Source: Trachelipus rathkii
Lineage: Eukaryota; Arthropoda; Malacostraca; Isopoda; Trachelipodidae
Reading direction: 5' to 3'
Assembly: GCA_015478945.1 (NCBI GenBank)
Contig: JABUQX010065652.1
Span: 15,001-48,402 of the forward strand
Length of the DNA stretch: 33,402 nucleotides
Under the pieces are notes generated by a model. It was not told the origin of the DNA, made no database searches, and saw nothing but the letters and a program-made list of their open reading frames with translations. The position numbers and the translations under genes were made by a program. Shown in pieces: positions 10,153-22,289 of this stretch (its first letter is position 1; every line of letters begins with the position of its first letter).

Positions 10153-10283
10153 CATTTATATATTGAATTCAATATTATAATATTATATAATATATAATAT
10201 ATATATATACTATATAGTATATATATTATATATATACTATATATATAATATAAATATATATTATATAAATTTATAATATACAT
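9687..10283. repeat. (TA)n-rich compound microsatellite
   Basis: Nearly 600 bp of imperfect TA repeats with ATTA, GTAT and TAATA interruptions. Tyr/Ile-rich frames on either strand are artefacts. Confidence 0.93.
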
Positions 10284-10500
10284 AACCTTAAAAGTATTAA
10301 GCGTAAAGGAAATAGTAATATGAAAGAAAACAATTATTAGAGGAAGAGAGATGAGTGATGAATGTGGAGAACATGTTGGATTATAACGAGCAAAATGAAT
10401 TTCTAATATGAAGCTTTTCTTTGCTGCTTTAATGTCTTCCTCTCTTCCAGTTCAACTTCGATCTTTCAATTACTCAAAGGCTCTTAGAGATGTCGGCCAA
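10284..10500. other. Short unique island, nothing recognised
   Basis: Mixed-composition sequence between two (TA)n blocks. I see no open frame with family resemblance and no inverted repeats of note. Confidence 0.4.
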
Positions 10501-10503
10501 ATC

Positions 10504-10618
10504 ATAATATATATATATATTATATATATATATATAATTATAATAATATTATAAATATTATAACTATATATATTATATATATATATATATAATATATATA
10601 TATATAAATATATATAGT
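10504..10618. repeat. (TA)n microsatellite
   Basis: TA array with TAATAATAT interruptions. Confidence 0.9.
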
Positions 10619-10876
10619 AAAAAAAATGCAAAACAATAAAATAAAATTTGCATTTAATTAAGAATAAATGGCTGTTTCGGCAGAAAGCACTTACAGGCAC
10701 TTAAAAAGTAATATAAGTAAGATATAATGGGACCGCTCAAAGGAAATGAGCGCTTCCTATGGAAAATGGTCTCTCTTTTAACTTTATAAATTCATTATAC
10801 CTTATTAACTTTTACTTTTATCTTTTAGCACTATGAAGAGAACAACCTAAATATACCTATTGTAAAAAAATAAAAT

Positions 10877-10879
<3 letters not shown>

Positions 10880-10910
<31 letters not shown>
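10880..10910. repeat. (CT)n microsatellite
   Basis: Pure CT repeat, about 15 units, adjoining another TA-rich stretch (10911-10980). Confidence 0.93.
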
Positions 10911-10912
<2 letters not shown>

Positions 10913-10984
10913 TATATAGTCTATATAATATATATATATTATATATATATAAATACATATATATATATATACTATACTATACTC

Positions 10985-12060
10985 AGTGGTTTTCAAACTG
11001 TACATTAAGAATTATCATATTATAATATAAATACACTTATATACCTAAACTATATAGTTATAGTCACACGTAATATAAATCTACATACATAATATATTAT
11101 ACTATATCATATATTACATATACTATCGGGGAGGAGTAGACGTAAATTTTAAATGGTTTATGGCTGCATATGCCAGTAAATGTTTATATCGGTTGTAAAT
11201 TGTTTTGGGATAAAATCTGCGTTAAACCCAAATATGGTTCTGAAGAACATATTCGTCGCAATCGTCAACTTGTAAATTAATGCAAGTAAGACATGGTAGA
11301 AATCAAAGCATATCAGAGAGCGGTACCGAGATTGACCGAAACTGAAAAAGGGCAATAATTAACATTGTCTTCAGAGAGGAAAATGATGGTCGGGTAGACT
11401 ATCTACATTGTATTATGGCTCGATCTTTTTATTATACGGCAACACAAATTATTCACAAACTCTCCAATAACTATAATCTAATATTTGTCCAATTTAGTAT
11501 TCTAGTTCTCTTAATTTATATAAACTGATCCGTGAGTGACAATAAGTCTTCTTTTTTTCTAGATCATATTATCCGTAAGAAGTTGATGGTCTTATCGGGG
11601 GAAAACAGAACACTGTTGTAAGTTTCTTTTCTAGAGTGGAAATAGAACTTATGTCTTAACACAGGGTTTGAGTTTCGAGGTTATTGAAGGTTCGACATAC
11701 ACCGCCGTGAAAAAAATGGAAGGATGGAGCGGAGAATGGATCATTGAGAGAGATGCATGGATGAAGCACCAGAGTAAAATGAAGTCAGACAGTAGACGAA
11801 CTCGAGGAAGAGAAGATGGATATTTGTGTTGGAGGCCTATACAATGAAGACGGCACAAGACAGATAGGCGAAAGTAGAGCAGGAACATAACATTCCTATG
11901 TTAATATATAAAAATGAAAATCTCATTTTAAGACTTTTCTAATTTCATCTCTTATGAAAATTTCCCGAACTAAAATTGTCCACTGATTACCAAAAATGTC
12001 ATTTATTTTCTGCAGTGTAAACATTTGCTATCTCAAAATACACGTCCTGTCCTAAATAGT
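10985..12060. other. AT-rich unique sequence, no recognised gene
   Basis: Unique sequence with only short open frames. Around 11660-11890 the plus strand is purine-rich and charged in translation (EGWSGEWIIERDAW). This is vaguely like the decayed C-terminal region of an RTE-type retroposon, but too weak to call. Confidence 0.35.
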
Positions 12061-12064
12061 AAAG

Positions 12065-12215
12065 TCTTACCTAGATATATATATTATATATACTACTATA
12101 CATTATGATTTAATAAATACATATATAATACATATACTATATATACTATATAATAATATTACTATCATATATTACCTATACATTAAAATACTACTATACT
12201 ATATATATATATTAG
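12065..12215. repeat. Imperfect TA/TAC-rich tract
   Basis: Low-complexity TATA/ACTA repeats with many interruptions. Confidence 0.8.
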
Positions 12216-12723
12216 TTTTTAGAGAATAACTATAACATTAAAATTAAAAAAAAATCAATGCAATTGATGTATCAACTGACTGAGAGTAGCGTGAAATTAA
12301 ACAAAATTCAAGTTTTTTATTTCTTTTTTTTTTTAAATTATGTATTAATTTGTTACTATTTTAGATACATTTAAAAAATGACGATATCTTATTTTAGTTA
12401 ACATAAAATTTCGATATTCTTTAAATATAACGACATTCTACATAACTAAAAGAATCAATTTTTCTTTTGAGAATTTCGGGCAAATCCCCATCAAATCTAC
12501 CTCATTGCTTAATATATATATAACGCACGTAGTACTTGTTATAGAAATTTACCTTGAAAATATATTAAAACCATAAAAAAAAAACGATAAAGGAAATCAA
12601 GTCCAATTCTCCAATAAATTTAATTTCGTGAAATAAAAACGAAAACCTGAGATAACATTTTAATATTTCTCCAATCAAATTGAAATTTTCAGGCCATCTA
12701 TAATTGGGCGAGTTCCACATTAT

Positions 12724-12858
12724 TTATTTAGATTTTAGACCATTGTTTGGTATACCCTACCTTGTTTCACCTGTTCACGGGAAAAATTTAACATTTTTTA
12801 AAATTTTCTCGTGACCAGCGGCAAAACGATCGAATAAACAAATCATTTATCTAAATAA
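12724..12858. mobile_element. Small foldback (MITE-like) repeat, copy B
   Basis: Ends are inverted: TTATTTAGAT (12724-12733) and ATCTAAATAA (12849-12858), a perfect 10-bp match. Inner arms are also inverted: CACGGGAAAAATTT (from 12775) and AAAATTTTCTCGTG (about 12800-12814). The intervening arms show weaker complementarity, so most of the 135 bp can fold on itself. Related blocks occur at about 9201-9312, showing it is dispersed. No coding capacity. Fits a miniature inverted-repeat element, but no clear target duplication is visible. Confidence 0.5.
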
Positions 12859-12859
12859 A

Positions 12860-13224
12860 AAAACTGTATGCTTCGAAATTTTCATATTAATCGAAAGAAA
12901 ATATTAAAGAAGTTATCACGATTTTTCATTTATGACCGCGAAGTGAAAATTTAAGGGAAATTTGCACTTTGCCAAGAGCTGATATATGATAATTTCTTCC
13001 ATTACGATTACAATAATATAAAGCAAGAATATTTGGTAATGTTTTAATAATTAAACATTTTAATTAAAATAGCAATCTCATTAGGAGTACACACTTAGTA
13101 AAAACAATATATCAGTCCATTAAATGTGCTAACATTTTATTATCCTTTCAATTAATTTTTACAAATAAGTTTACTTTCAAACATTTTTAAAGGAGTATAT
13201 AGGATATAATTACACATTTTCTTT
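12860..13224. other. AT-rich unique sequence, nothing recognised
   Basis: No coding frames, no strong repeats. Background sequence. Confidence 0.4.
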
Positions 13225-13510
13225 ATATCTTTTTTACAGCTATCACCATCTCCCATGGGCAGAGCCCTATTCCAGGAGGGTCTGTAAAATAATAATAATA
13301 ATAATAAAAGTGACAAATATTAAAACCCAGACAATAATCTTTATCTAACCCAAGTTTAACAGGTTAGCACAGAAGCACTCTTTAAAGTCTGAAGGAGATT
13401 AAATCTCGCGTATGCTTAAACACAGAAAAGAACTGCGAAAAAGAATTCCACCAAACAGAGATCGGCTATAAAAAAAATGTAAGCACCACGAGGAATTAGA
13501 AGCAAACATG
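13225..13510 (-). mobile_element. 5'-truncated Jockey-like retroposon 3' end
   Basis: On the minus strand, CTCCTGGAATAGGGCTCTGC followed by CCATGGGAGATGGTGATAGC and TGTAAAAAA parallels the end of the larger Jockey-like element at 28270-28325 (CTCCTTGGAATATAGGGTTC, then TGCCCCGTGAGTG and ACTGTAAAAAAAA). Similarity extends inward, e.g. GAATTCCACCAAACAGAG (plus, about 13444) against GATTCCACAGAACAGAG (plus, about 28449). The insert therefore keeps only the last 250-290 bp, the usual result of 5' truncation during target-primed reverse transcription. A short (AAT)n array (13287-13309) lies within it. Confidence 0.75.
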
Positions 13511-13514
13511 CAGG

Positions 13515-14705
13515 CTATATATACTATAATATATAATATATGATAATATTTATCATATAGTTATAATATATATATTATATATATATATATTAATATATGT
13601 ATGTAGTATATATTGATATACTATATAGTAGCTATATATAGTATATGTATATCTAGAAGAAACAAACTTGTTCACTAATGGGAATACTCAAATGGCAAAT
13701 CCCTTTTTTTTCTTTCAGTAGCTCCCTCCCGCTTTTCAGTCTTGTTGGTCATATCTAAGGGGATTAAAGTTTCCCCTCTTTGGCAAATGAGGAGAGCTAG
13801 TGTCTGCATAAAGTCTCTTATATCACACTATCTAATTAAATAAGTATTTACAACTATCTATATAGCCCTACATATGATATTGATAGTTCTATAGTATAAA
13901 TATAACTATATAATATAGTTATATTATATAGTAGGTATAATATATATAATATTATAGTAGTCGGTATATATATTAATATCATTGATTATATACTTTGACT
14001 ATATTAGGATAAAATATATAGTACCTACTATAAAATATATATAAATATATATACATATATTACTATATATAATTATAAATATATATATTATTTATGTGAG
14101 TGATAGTATATATATACTAGCACTATATATATAATAATACGTATTATCCATATAGTATATATACAAATATACTATATATTATATAGTTACTACTATATAT
14201 ATATTAAGGTATATAAGTACATGTATATATCAATGCTAACTATCATATATATATATTATATATATATGATAATATATATACTAGTTCTAAATGTATACAT
14301 AATAGTATCATATATTATAGTAGTATATTATATATATTATAATAGATTATATATTAATAGATATATATAATATTATATATATATATATATAGTATACTAT
14401 ATATATATCATATACTATACTATATATAATATTATATCTAATATATATAAACTTATATACTATATTATATATATATATACTATATATATTAGTGATGTAT
14501 CGTATCTAGCTAACTATATATATATTTTATATACTAATATATATATATAATATATTAGTAATGTATATATATATGTATATATAATAATATTAATAATATA
14601 TCATACCTATATATATATATATATATATATATAATGTATAGTACTTATATCTATATATATTATATTATATATTTATAAATTCATAAATATATTTAGTATA
14701 TATAT
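13515..14705. repeat. Long degenerate TA-rich tract
   Basis: More than 1 kb of imperfect TA, TAC and TAG repeats. A unique island (about 13660-13850) interrupts the first part. The array is far less regular than the other (TA)n arrays, which suggests age or sequencing noise. Confidence 0.85.
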
Positions 14706-15280
14706 GAAATTGTTTGAAGATTTGGGAGTACTCAATACTTCCAAAAATAAAAGCTTAATATATAAACTTTAGAGCAATTAAAATACTCTTAACAAATCAA
14801 ACTCAATTCTAGAAATCACAACAAAAATAGATGTTATCAGAGGAAGATACCATAAAAATTAGTCTGAGTTACAGACATGTATCAAAAAATAATCGAGTGA
14901 TGGGAAAATATTGAAGAGCTTTATCAAATTTTCATTGTCTGAAAAAAACTACTAGACGTATTAAAAATCAGTTTTTTTAAATTCACTAATTAAAAAAAAG
15001 TTTTTTTAGCATTTTGGCAACTCATTGTTTTTTTGATTAAACAATATTAAAATATATCTTTGTAATAAAAATTGATCACATGACTAAACCTCTAAAGTGA
15101 GCAGAAACAAGATAAAATCTCGTCTGAACTAGCGAGTTACGAAAAAAAAAATAGTTTTGCAACAATAAATCTTTAGAACGTTCCTTGGACATTAAGATAA
15201 TGAAATATACTTAAATACTTGTGATAAAAATTGCTACATTGTTCTCCTTTGGGCAGTTTTAACAATATAAATCTATACAT
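14706..15280. other. AT-rich unique sequence, nothing recognised
   Basis: Unique AT-rich DNA without coding similarity or clear repeat structure. Confidence 0.4.
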
Positions 15281-15285
15281 ACTAA

Positions 15286-15306
15286 ATATTATATTATATA
15301 TATATA

Positions 15307-15353
<47 letters not shown>

Positions 15354-15690
15354 TATATAGTATATATATATATATATATTAGTTTTTCAATATATCTTAC
15401 ATATATTCAGCTATCTCTAAACGTATCCATTATATACTATATATTAGCATATTTAATTTCGATTATTATTATACCTATATAATATATATTATATATATAA
15501 TTATTATACAAGAAATATATTAGCTAATACATATATATATATATATATAAACGTATATATATATACCTATATATTATATATATAATATATTATATATACT
15601 GAATATTATTATATATTATAATATACTATATACTATGATATATATACTATATATATAAATAATTATATATATATATAATACTATAAATTA
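15286..15690. repeat. (TA)n compound microsatellite
   Basis: Several pure TA blocks (e.g. 15308-15346) joined by AT-rich linkers; it runs directly into a GT-rich array. Confidence 0.9.
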
Positions 15691-15698
15691 TATAATAT

Positions 15699-15755
15699 GT
15701 GTGTCGGTGTTTGTGTGTGTGTGGTGGCGTGTGTGTGTGTGGTGTTGTGTGTGCA
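15699..15755. repeat. (GT)n microsatellite
   Basis: GT repeat with GGT and GGC interruptions directly after the (TA)n tract. TA and GT arrays often adjoin because single substitutions convert one unit to the other. Confidence 0.9.
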
Positions 15756-15759
15756 TATA

Positions 15760-16044
15760 ATACTGTGCGCAGATGAATTATTCTAAAAATGCATTACATT
15801 TTATATTTTTTAATCTCATTACACATCTCCTTTAAAAACTATTGACAAACTATAGCATACTTAGAAAGAGCACAATCCCAACATTTTAAGTTTTTATTCT
15901 GTTTTGCACAATAAAGTTTTAAGTGATAGTAAAGATTAATAAAATAAAATTGTATGCAATTTTATCAATCCATCTGCCAACTAAGGGTCGTTTCACCAAT
16001 ATATATTTAATTACACGGAGCGGAAAATAGCTTGTATTCCACAA
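15760..16044. other. AT-rich unique sequence, nothing recognised
   Basis: No frame or repeat of note. Confidence 0.35.
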
Positions 16045-16580
16045 TATTTATATTACTATATATATAAATATATATAAATAATATAAAATATAATATTATT
16101 ATATAAGTATATAATATATATATGACAATATAGTAATATACTACTATATATATATCATATAATATATGATCAATAATATATATTTATAATATTAAAATAT
16201 ATATATATACATATACTACATATTGATATATAGTTATATATATATATATCTATATAAAGTATATATAATATATATAATATAGATTAATATATAATTATTA
16301 ATATAATATATATTATAAAATACCGTATAATATATACTATATATATATAGGATATATGATAATATATATATATAATATATATATATATATACTAGTACTA
16401 TATATATATACCCTATATATATAATATATATATATACTAATATAATATATAATATACTATATATATAACCGTATATATATAGTATATATATATATATATA
16501 TTATATAAATATATATAATATATATCATATATATATAATATATATATACTATAATGATATAATATATTATATTATATATA
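16045..16580. repeat. (TA)n-rich tract flanking a hAT element
   Basis: Imperfect TA repeats end exactly at the CAGAGGTG terminus at 16581. Similar TA repeats resume after 17718, so the element appears to sit inside one TA-rich target. Confidence 0.88.
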
Positions 16581-17718
16581 CAGAGGTGTGCACGATCACG
16601 TTACTCCGTTACTAACGGAATTAATTATTTTGAGTAACGAGTAAACGGTTCGTTACTTTCCCTTTCATGTATAATCGCACCGAATGTATTTTTTTCCTCT
16701 CGTCACTTTTTAGTCTGTTTACATCTTATTCGATTTCTTTAAATCGTTGATAGCCATTTGGACCACCCCGATGCAAGCTAACAGATTCCTCTATATAATT
16801 TGTATATATAAGTATAATAATAACTATAATATACTATATTATATACTACTATATGTAAATATACGCTTATATATATATATAAATATATATATATACTATA
16901 TATTATAAATTATATATACTATATAATTATTATATATGGCCAAGCGAAAGAATCTGCTTAGAATAACAATAGGGATGGTGCTTTCGAACTAATGAAATGG
17001 ATGTGAGCGAGGAGTGTGGATCCGGGAAACCTTCGAAAATCTGCAATAACATTGGCAGTAATGATGATGATATGAATGCATGTGGCTGTTTGACTGTTAC
17101 CAGAGAAGAATAGTATTTTAACAGATGCATCTGAAGGTCATATATAGGAGCTATATAAAGGTAGAGTGGGAAATTAAGAATGGTAAAATCTGCAGGTATA
17201 GATGAAATTACTGGTGACAATTATCAAGAAACGGAGCGCGAGTTATAGTGATTGAGGTATTTGGAAGCTGTGTTAAACAAAGCATCTTATGGATATAGCT
17301 CCCTAGCGATTGGCAGGAGGAGCAAAATATGTACCTATGTAAGGTAAAGGGGATAATTGAACTGTTAGATTATAGGTATTAGTAGATCGATATTATACGT
17401 TTTAACTTTATGTGTAATTGTTAACTTTTGATGTATGATAATTATATAAATAAATTTTAGTAAAATTTTGTTTTAATAATAATGAATAAAGCTGTTGAAA
17501 ATTGTAACATAAGGACAAACCTATAATTCACGCTCTGTTACTGTAATATAATCCGTAGTCAAAAAGTTTAACATGAAGGATTGGATCTAAATTGTTTCAG
17601 GTTACTTAAATTATGACATATTGTTCCAAATCGGAATAACGATGAACGGAATGACTATTCAGAGTTTCCAAGTAACGGTAGCGGAAATACTTTATTGAGT
17701 AACAATGCCCACCTCATG
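16581..17718. mobile_element. Non-autonomous hAT-type transposon
   Basis: The left end CAGAGGTGTGCA (16581-16592) is matched in reverse complement by TGCCCACCTCATG (17706-17718), with one mismatch and one extra base. CAG-starting ends with GGTG are typical of hAT elements. Both subterminal regions carry repeated GTTACT/AGTAAC strings (e.g. 16599-16660 and 17600-17705), as seen in many hAT families. Flanks TATATATA and TAATAATA match at 6 of 8 positions as a possible 8-bp target duplication, but in TA-rich DNA this is uninformative. No transposase is present. The interior includes a reverse-transcriptase fragment (17150-17395) and a TA tract (about 16800-16940). Confidence 0.68.
17150..17395 (+). 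pseudogene. RTE-like reverse transcriptase fragment inside the hAT element
   Basis: Plus-strand reading gives RMVKSAGIDEITGDNYQ, followed after a shift by VIEVFGSCVKQSILW, then PSDWQEEQ, CKVKGI and a DYRY.ISR-like end. This is the order of the fingers region of RTE/CR1-class non-LTR reverse transcriptases: K.AG.DEI.GE, then the P.DW..A...P.YKGKG block, then NYRGISLL. Only about 80 residues remain and catalytic motifs A to D are absent. There are several stops. The family (RTE-like rather than Jockey-like) is inferred from the DEITG and KGKG spacing. Confidence 0.62.
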
Positions 17719-17870
17719 TAATAATATATATATATAATATATATAATAGTATATGATACTAAATAAATATATATATTATTATATTATAGCTATATATTAT
17801 ATAATATTTAATATATAATGATTATTAATTATTATATATTATACTATATATAATATTTCCTAAAGAATAT
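17719..17870. repeat. TA-rich tract
   Basis: Imperfect TA/ATT repeats on the right flank of the hAT element. Confidence 0.8.
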
Positions 17871-18372
17871 AATAAATCTGAAATATTATATATTTGTTCT
17901 TTTCACATTTATAATTTAATTTCGTTTTTCAGGAATAAAAAAAAAAAAAAAACAAATAACATCTGCCACGCCATCTTAAGAGAAAAAAATGGATTTATTC
18001 TCCGTCATATACGAGGTGGTGAAATAAACTCTCGGGCAACTCAAGCAGAATATAAAATTTAATTCAAAGCACTACAATGAAATGGATGAATTAAATAAAA
18101 ATTAATTTTTCATGGGTTTGAAAGTTCGATAGCGGGGATTATAAATTTTGATTATTCCGCTAACCCAATTGCGCGCAACTTTTTTCCAAATTACAACTAT
18201 CGCTATTATGAAATTTTTTTTTGTAGCCCGCTAATTCGGCGCGAATACCAGAATTAGGAACTAGTCGTTTTCGGGACACAAATATAGAATATTTGATAAG
18301 CGCGAATGCCGATACGCTCATCCTGACACATCTACTATAATACCCGTAGTAAACGCCCTAGGGCCATGAATA
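17871..18372. other. Unique island with poly-A, nothing recognised
   Basis: Contains an A run (about 17937-17952). It also has several GCG-containing strings unusual for this AT-rich window (GCGCGCAAC near 18172, CGGCGCGAATACC near 18238, GCGCGAATGCCGATACGC near 18301). No protein similarity recognised. Confidence 0.4.
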
Positions 18373-18374
18373 TA

Positions 18375-18485
18375 CTTATTAATATATATATATATATAAT
18401 ATACTATATATATATATATACTATACTATATAGTTAATATATACCATACTATATATATATATATATATACGTATATATAGGTAGT
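18375..18485. repeat. (TA)n-rich tract
   Basis: TA arrays with short interruptions. Confidence 0.85.
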
Positions 18486-19139
18486 ACATATACGCTGATA
18501 CTAACAATAAATTAATATAATATAATAATAACAAATATAAGTTCCTTAAATACATGAATCAATTGATTAATATACGAAGACTGATAAAAATTTGAAAGGA
18601 AGTCAATCTAATATACCGCGTATACTATACTATACTATATATATTAGATTCCGCTGTATAATACGTATACTCATATTTATATACCTACTATAATTTTTTT
18701 TTTGAGTTAGTTATGTATTAATATTTAATTATATACTTATAGTATTATATGTAATCACATATTTATAGTTATATGATTACATCAAAGAATGATTGAATTG
18801 AAGATACTTAATTATATAATATTACATCGGCCTACTATATAATATACATACTATAAGGTATACTAGTAGATACATACTCAACATCATTTATCTGCATTAT
18901 GAATATAAATTTTGAAATAATTAATAATGTAACTAATGTAATTGATGTATTAGTATGATTACTTTATTAATTATAACTTATCACCTATTATATAAAACTA
19001 GTATGTATGAATATGTTTTAATAACTTTTCTATTATGTGAACTATATATATTACTATATATCCTATATAAGCTACTAACAAGATAACATATTTATGCCTT
19101 AGTAAAATTCGTACGATCACTTTCACTAGTAAAAAGACT
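18486..19139. other. AT-rich sequence, nothing recognised
   Basis: Low-complexity AT-rich DNA with scattered TA repeats and no coding similarity. Confidence 0.35.
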
Positions 19140-19149
19140 CTACAGTGTT

Positions 19150-19340
19150 TCATTTATAAGACGAAAAGATCGAGGATCTTTGAACGACGAGACGATTGAT
19201 GAGCGAGACGAGAGGAGACGAGCGAGGACTAGAAAGATAACGAAGAGAATGAGAGACAAATTAGATACGATGTAGTAAAAGAGCAGTATGCGAGCAAAAG
19301 AGAGATGAGGGCACGAAACAAATCCGAAGAACCGCAAATG
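19150..19340. repeat. Purine-rich (GAGACGA-like) low-complexity tract
   Basis: The plus strand is dominated by GA with recurring GACGAG/GAGACGAG units between about 19185 and 19230. The minus-strand open frame here is Leu/Ser/Phe-rich only because of this composition. Confidence 0.6.
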
Positions 19341-19515
19341 AGGACTTGAAGCAGAGCACGACTACATTAAACATGTGCGTCACAAATCAGATAATGTATG
19401 TTTGTTTTTTAATTTTATTCTTTTTAAAATGGTGGCGAGAAAATGAGGTCGTAGACACAGAAACTCAAGATCTTTTTCTTCCGGACCATAAACTACACCG
19501 TAGTGGTATGATGGA

Positions 19516-19566
19516 TTACACACTACACACACACACACTACACACACACACACAACACACACACAT
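19516..19566. repeat. (CA)n microsatellite
   Basis: CACA array with ACTACAC interruptions. Short frames crossing it on both strands (Thr/His or Val/Cys strings) are artefacts. Confidence 0.92.
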
Positions 19567-21420
19567 CACTACCTCCCACGATATACGAATCGCTTTTCTT
19601 TATATTTATCACTACAGGTAGTCTATTATAAAGATATCTTTATCTATTATACTAACTACATTCGAGTAGACACGCTTTGCCCTATTTTTCTATATCTACT
19701 GTATTATTTATAGCTTTGATCAGATACTATAATATATTACATTAATTCATATAATATTTTCTTATCACTACTCGTCATATTAGTTACGTGCCTCACGAAT
19801 TTTCGATTAGAAAGATTCTTCGTTTATCAATCTCAGATATATATATATATTTATATACATTACTTTAATGATCCTTGCGAATTTTTTGTTTTACTTTCCA
19901 TAAAAGTGTTAAATATCTCAATTTAGCCTAGATAAAATATATATAAAAGATATATATAACCTCATATATATTTTATACTAGTAAGTAATATAATCCAATA
20001 CGTAGATAATTTTTATCATAAATAACTTTTCGTATTGTACAAATGTATATGTTATCAATCTTATTTATATTGCAACAAAATGACTGAAACAATGTTTACT
20101 TGATTTCTCCATAACCTCTCGAATAACTTTTATAAAATTATAATTCAAAATAATCTATTTATGAGGCATATTTCTAAATAGAAGTAATTTCATAATCATA
20201 TAAGTATATCGCTCATAAAAATAACATATAAAAAATAAGAAAGATTTACAACAGGCAGCTATATGGGAACAATTTCATCGTTATAGATAATTGAATAAAC
20301 AAGAGCAATATCTAAAATATAATATGACTATAAAAACTATGTATATATACTAATATTTGAAATTAATAATGCTTCCGTAATATTAAACAATCTTAGAATA
20401 TTGTTCTCACAATTTCTCACCGTAATAAATATTGATGTTTAACAAGAAATTTTCAAGCCTCCATTGACTTTATTTCAGTTGGAGTAATTGCAAAAGTTTT
20501 TCTAACTGTCTTAATAAACATTACGAGTTTATTTGTGTTCTATATGTGAATATCCTCAAAAAAGATTCCATCACCCAACGGTTATACTATAACGTTATTA
20601 ACTACACAACAAATAGTTATTATTTTAATATTATTATATCTAGAGCCTTAAGTATAAATAAAAACAAGCCTAGTAACGAAAGCCACAAAATGTGTATAAT
20701 AAAGCAAAGCCTGTTTAGTTTACGCTAATACATTTAAAAAATAATTGTGTATCAAGATTTCTGTTTTCACTCCACGGGAATAACTACGTGGAAATATAAT
20801 GAAAATATTAATATTATTTTAAAATTAAGAGTTTATCACGCATCAATATTAAACATCGTAATCTGCAAATCATAAAATTCTAATAATATGAATATTTATC
20901 TTACAATTAATTTTTTTACATTTCCCTAGTATTAAAAACATCCATGAAAACATTAAAAGTATAATAAAAATGTTTGTTACTAAAATTAAAAATTACTTTC
21001 CATTCAAAAAAAAACAAAAAACATCTAGAAAAACAATTAAAATTATAACTAAAGATACATATTATTATTACTACTATAACAATAATGTTTCCTAATATTG
21101 CTTATATAAAGTATGAATGGAACGTTCATCACAAAATTATTAATAAACTTCTTCTATCATTATCTAAAAAAAAATTAGATTTTTATCTTCAACCGACTCA
21201 GCAGAAGTTTCACATTCAAGAGAGAAAACTCATTAAAATTATAATAAAAATATTTATTATTACTATTAAAATTATTTATTAATAATATTACAAGATTCAT
21301 ATAAAACTATTAAAATTATAATAAAATATTATTAATTAATGTAGTTCCTACGCAAATATGTAAGATTACAATGCATTTATTGTGAACCTACTATATACAT
21401 AACATTATTTCTGAAATGAA
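19567..21420. other. Long AT-rich intergenic stretch, nothing recognised
   Basis: About 1.85 kb of AT-rich unique DNA. Short open frames (e.g. 20546-20728, 21085-21282) are Lys/Ile/Asn-rich, as expected from composition. No element ends or hairpins stand out. Confidence 0.45.
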
Positions 21421-21429
21421 ATACTTCTC

Positions 21430-21598
21430 TCATTTAGAACGTTTACCCCCTTTCTTGCTCCCGTCTACCGCGTGCTGCAACCACTATCTGGCAAAACTTA
21501 CCTGACTTTTGCCACCTGAAAAAGTTGATCATCTCGACCTCTTCTATCGCACCTCCAACGTTGTAAGCGAACTTTAGAAACGCCCTGTATATTAATTT
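21430..21598. other. Unique island ending in a transposon-terminus-like string
   Basis: The minus strand reads AATATACAGGGCGTTTCTAA from about 21598, followed by AGTTCGCTTACAACG and less AT-rich sequence. ACAGGG(C/T)GTTTC-type ends occur on several arthropod DNA transposons. No matching opposite end was found nearby, so this is only suggestive. Confidence 0.25.
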
Positions 21599-21924
21599 AT
21601 ATTTAATTTAATCTTAAGTCTAGATTTCTAACATTTTTTTCTTATGTTGAAATAGACAAAGAGTCTCTAATATTCTTAGTTAAAAGGGACAGCACGCAAA
21701 CGAAAAGCAGTAGCCTAAACAAAGTGCACGGAAGGCCGAAAAACTTGTCTCACACGGAGTTACGTTCTGCTCCAGAACGGTAGCACTATGATATATAGTC
21801 GAAGTGATTGTAAAGATGCATAATACCTAAGCTTCCAAAGAATCTCTCACTTAAACGTGGTCAGCTCATGCGTTATTACTTTTAGATGACCACAGACCTT
21901 CGCCGCGCAAGTTGGCCAGCACTT

Positions 21925-22012
21925 ACTAACTACTACTTAGCGATATCTACTACTACTACTACGACTAGACTACTACAACTACTTCACTACTACTACTTTA
22001 GCTACTAGAACA
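21925..22012. repeat. (CTA)n imperfect trinucleotide repeat
   Basis: CTACTA units with GACTAG, CAACTA and TTTAG interruptions. Confidence 0.8.
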
Positions 22013-22147
22013 AAGCCCCAAGATATATCTTTCATTTAGAGAACTTCATTTAATTTTAAATTTAGAAAAGAGATTTTCAATACTTTTTTTTTTCAAAGAG
22101 ACGTCAAGGAAAGGCGACTGTAGCGTCATTACTATAAACTCGAAATT

Positions 22148-22276
22148 CTCTCTCTCGTCCTTGTAGCCCTCTTATCTCTCTCTCTCTTCCTCTCATCTCT
22201 CTCTCTTCTCTCTCTCCTCCTCTCCTCTCTCCTCTCTCTCTTCTCTCTCTCTGCTCTCGTCTCTCTTCCTTCTCTA
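22148..22276. repeat. (TC)n polypyrimidine tract
   Basis: About 130 bp of CT/TCTCTCTCC repeats with T and C runs; such a tract is capable of triplex or polypurine strand asymmetry. Confidence 0.9.
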
Positions 22277-22289
22277 CACTCACTTAATG

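Noticed and set aside
10032..10283. Open frames made almost entirely of Tyr/Ile (also at 1739-1951, 15231-15482, 25559-25747)
   Set aside because: They are translations of (TA)n microsatellites with no other composition.
11649..11888. A small secreted or membrane protein on the minus strand
   Set aside because: The composition mirrors a purine-rich plus strand; there is no homology or supporting context.
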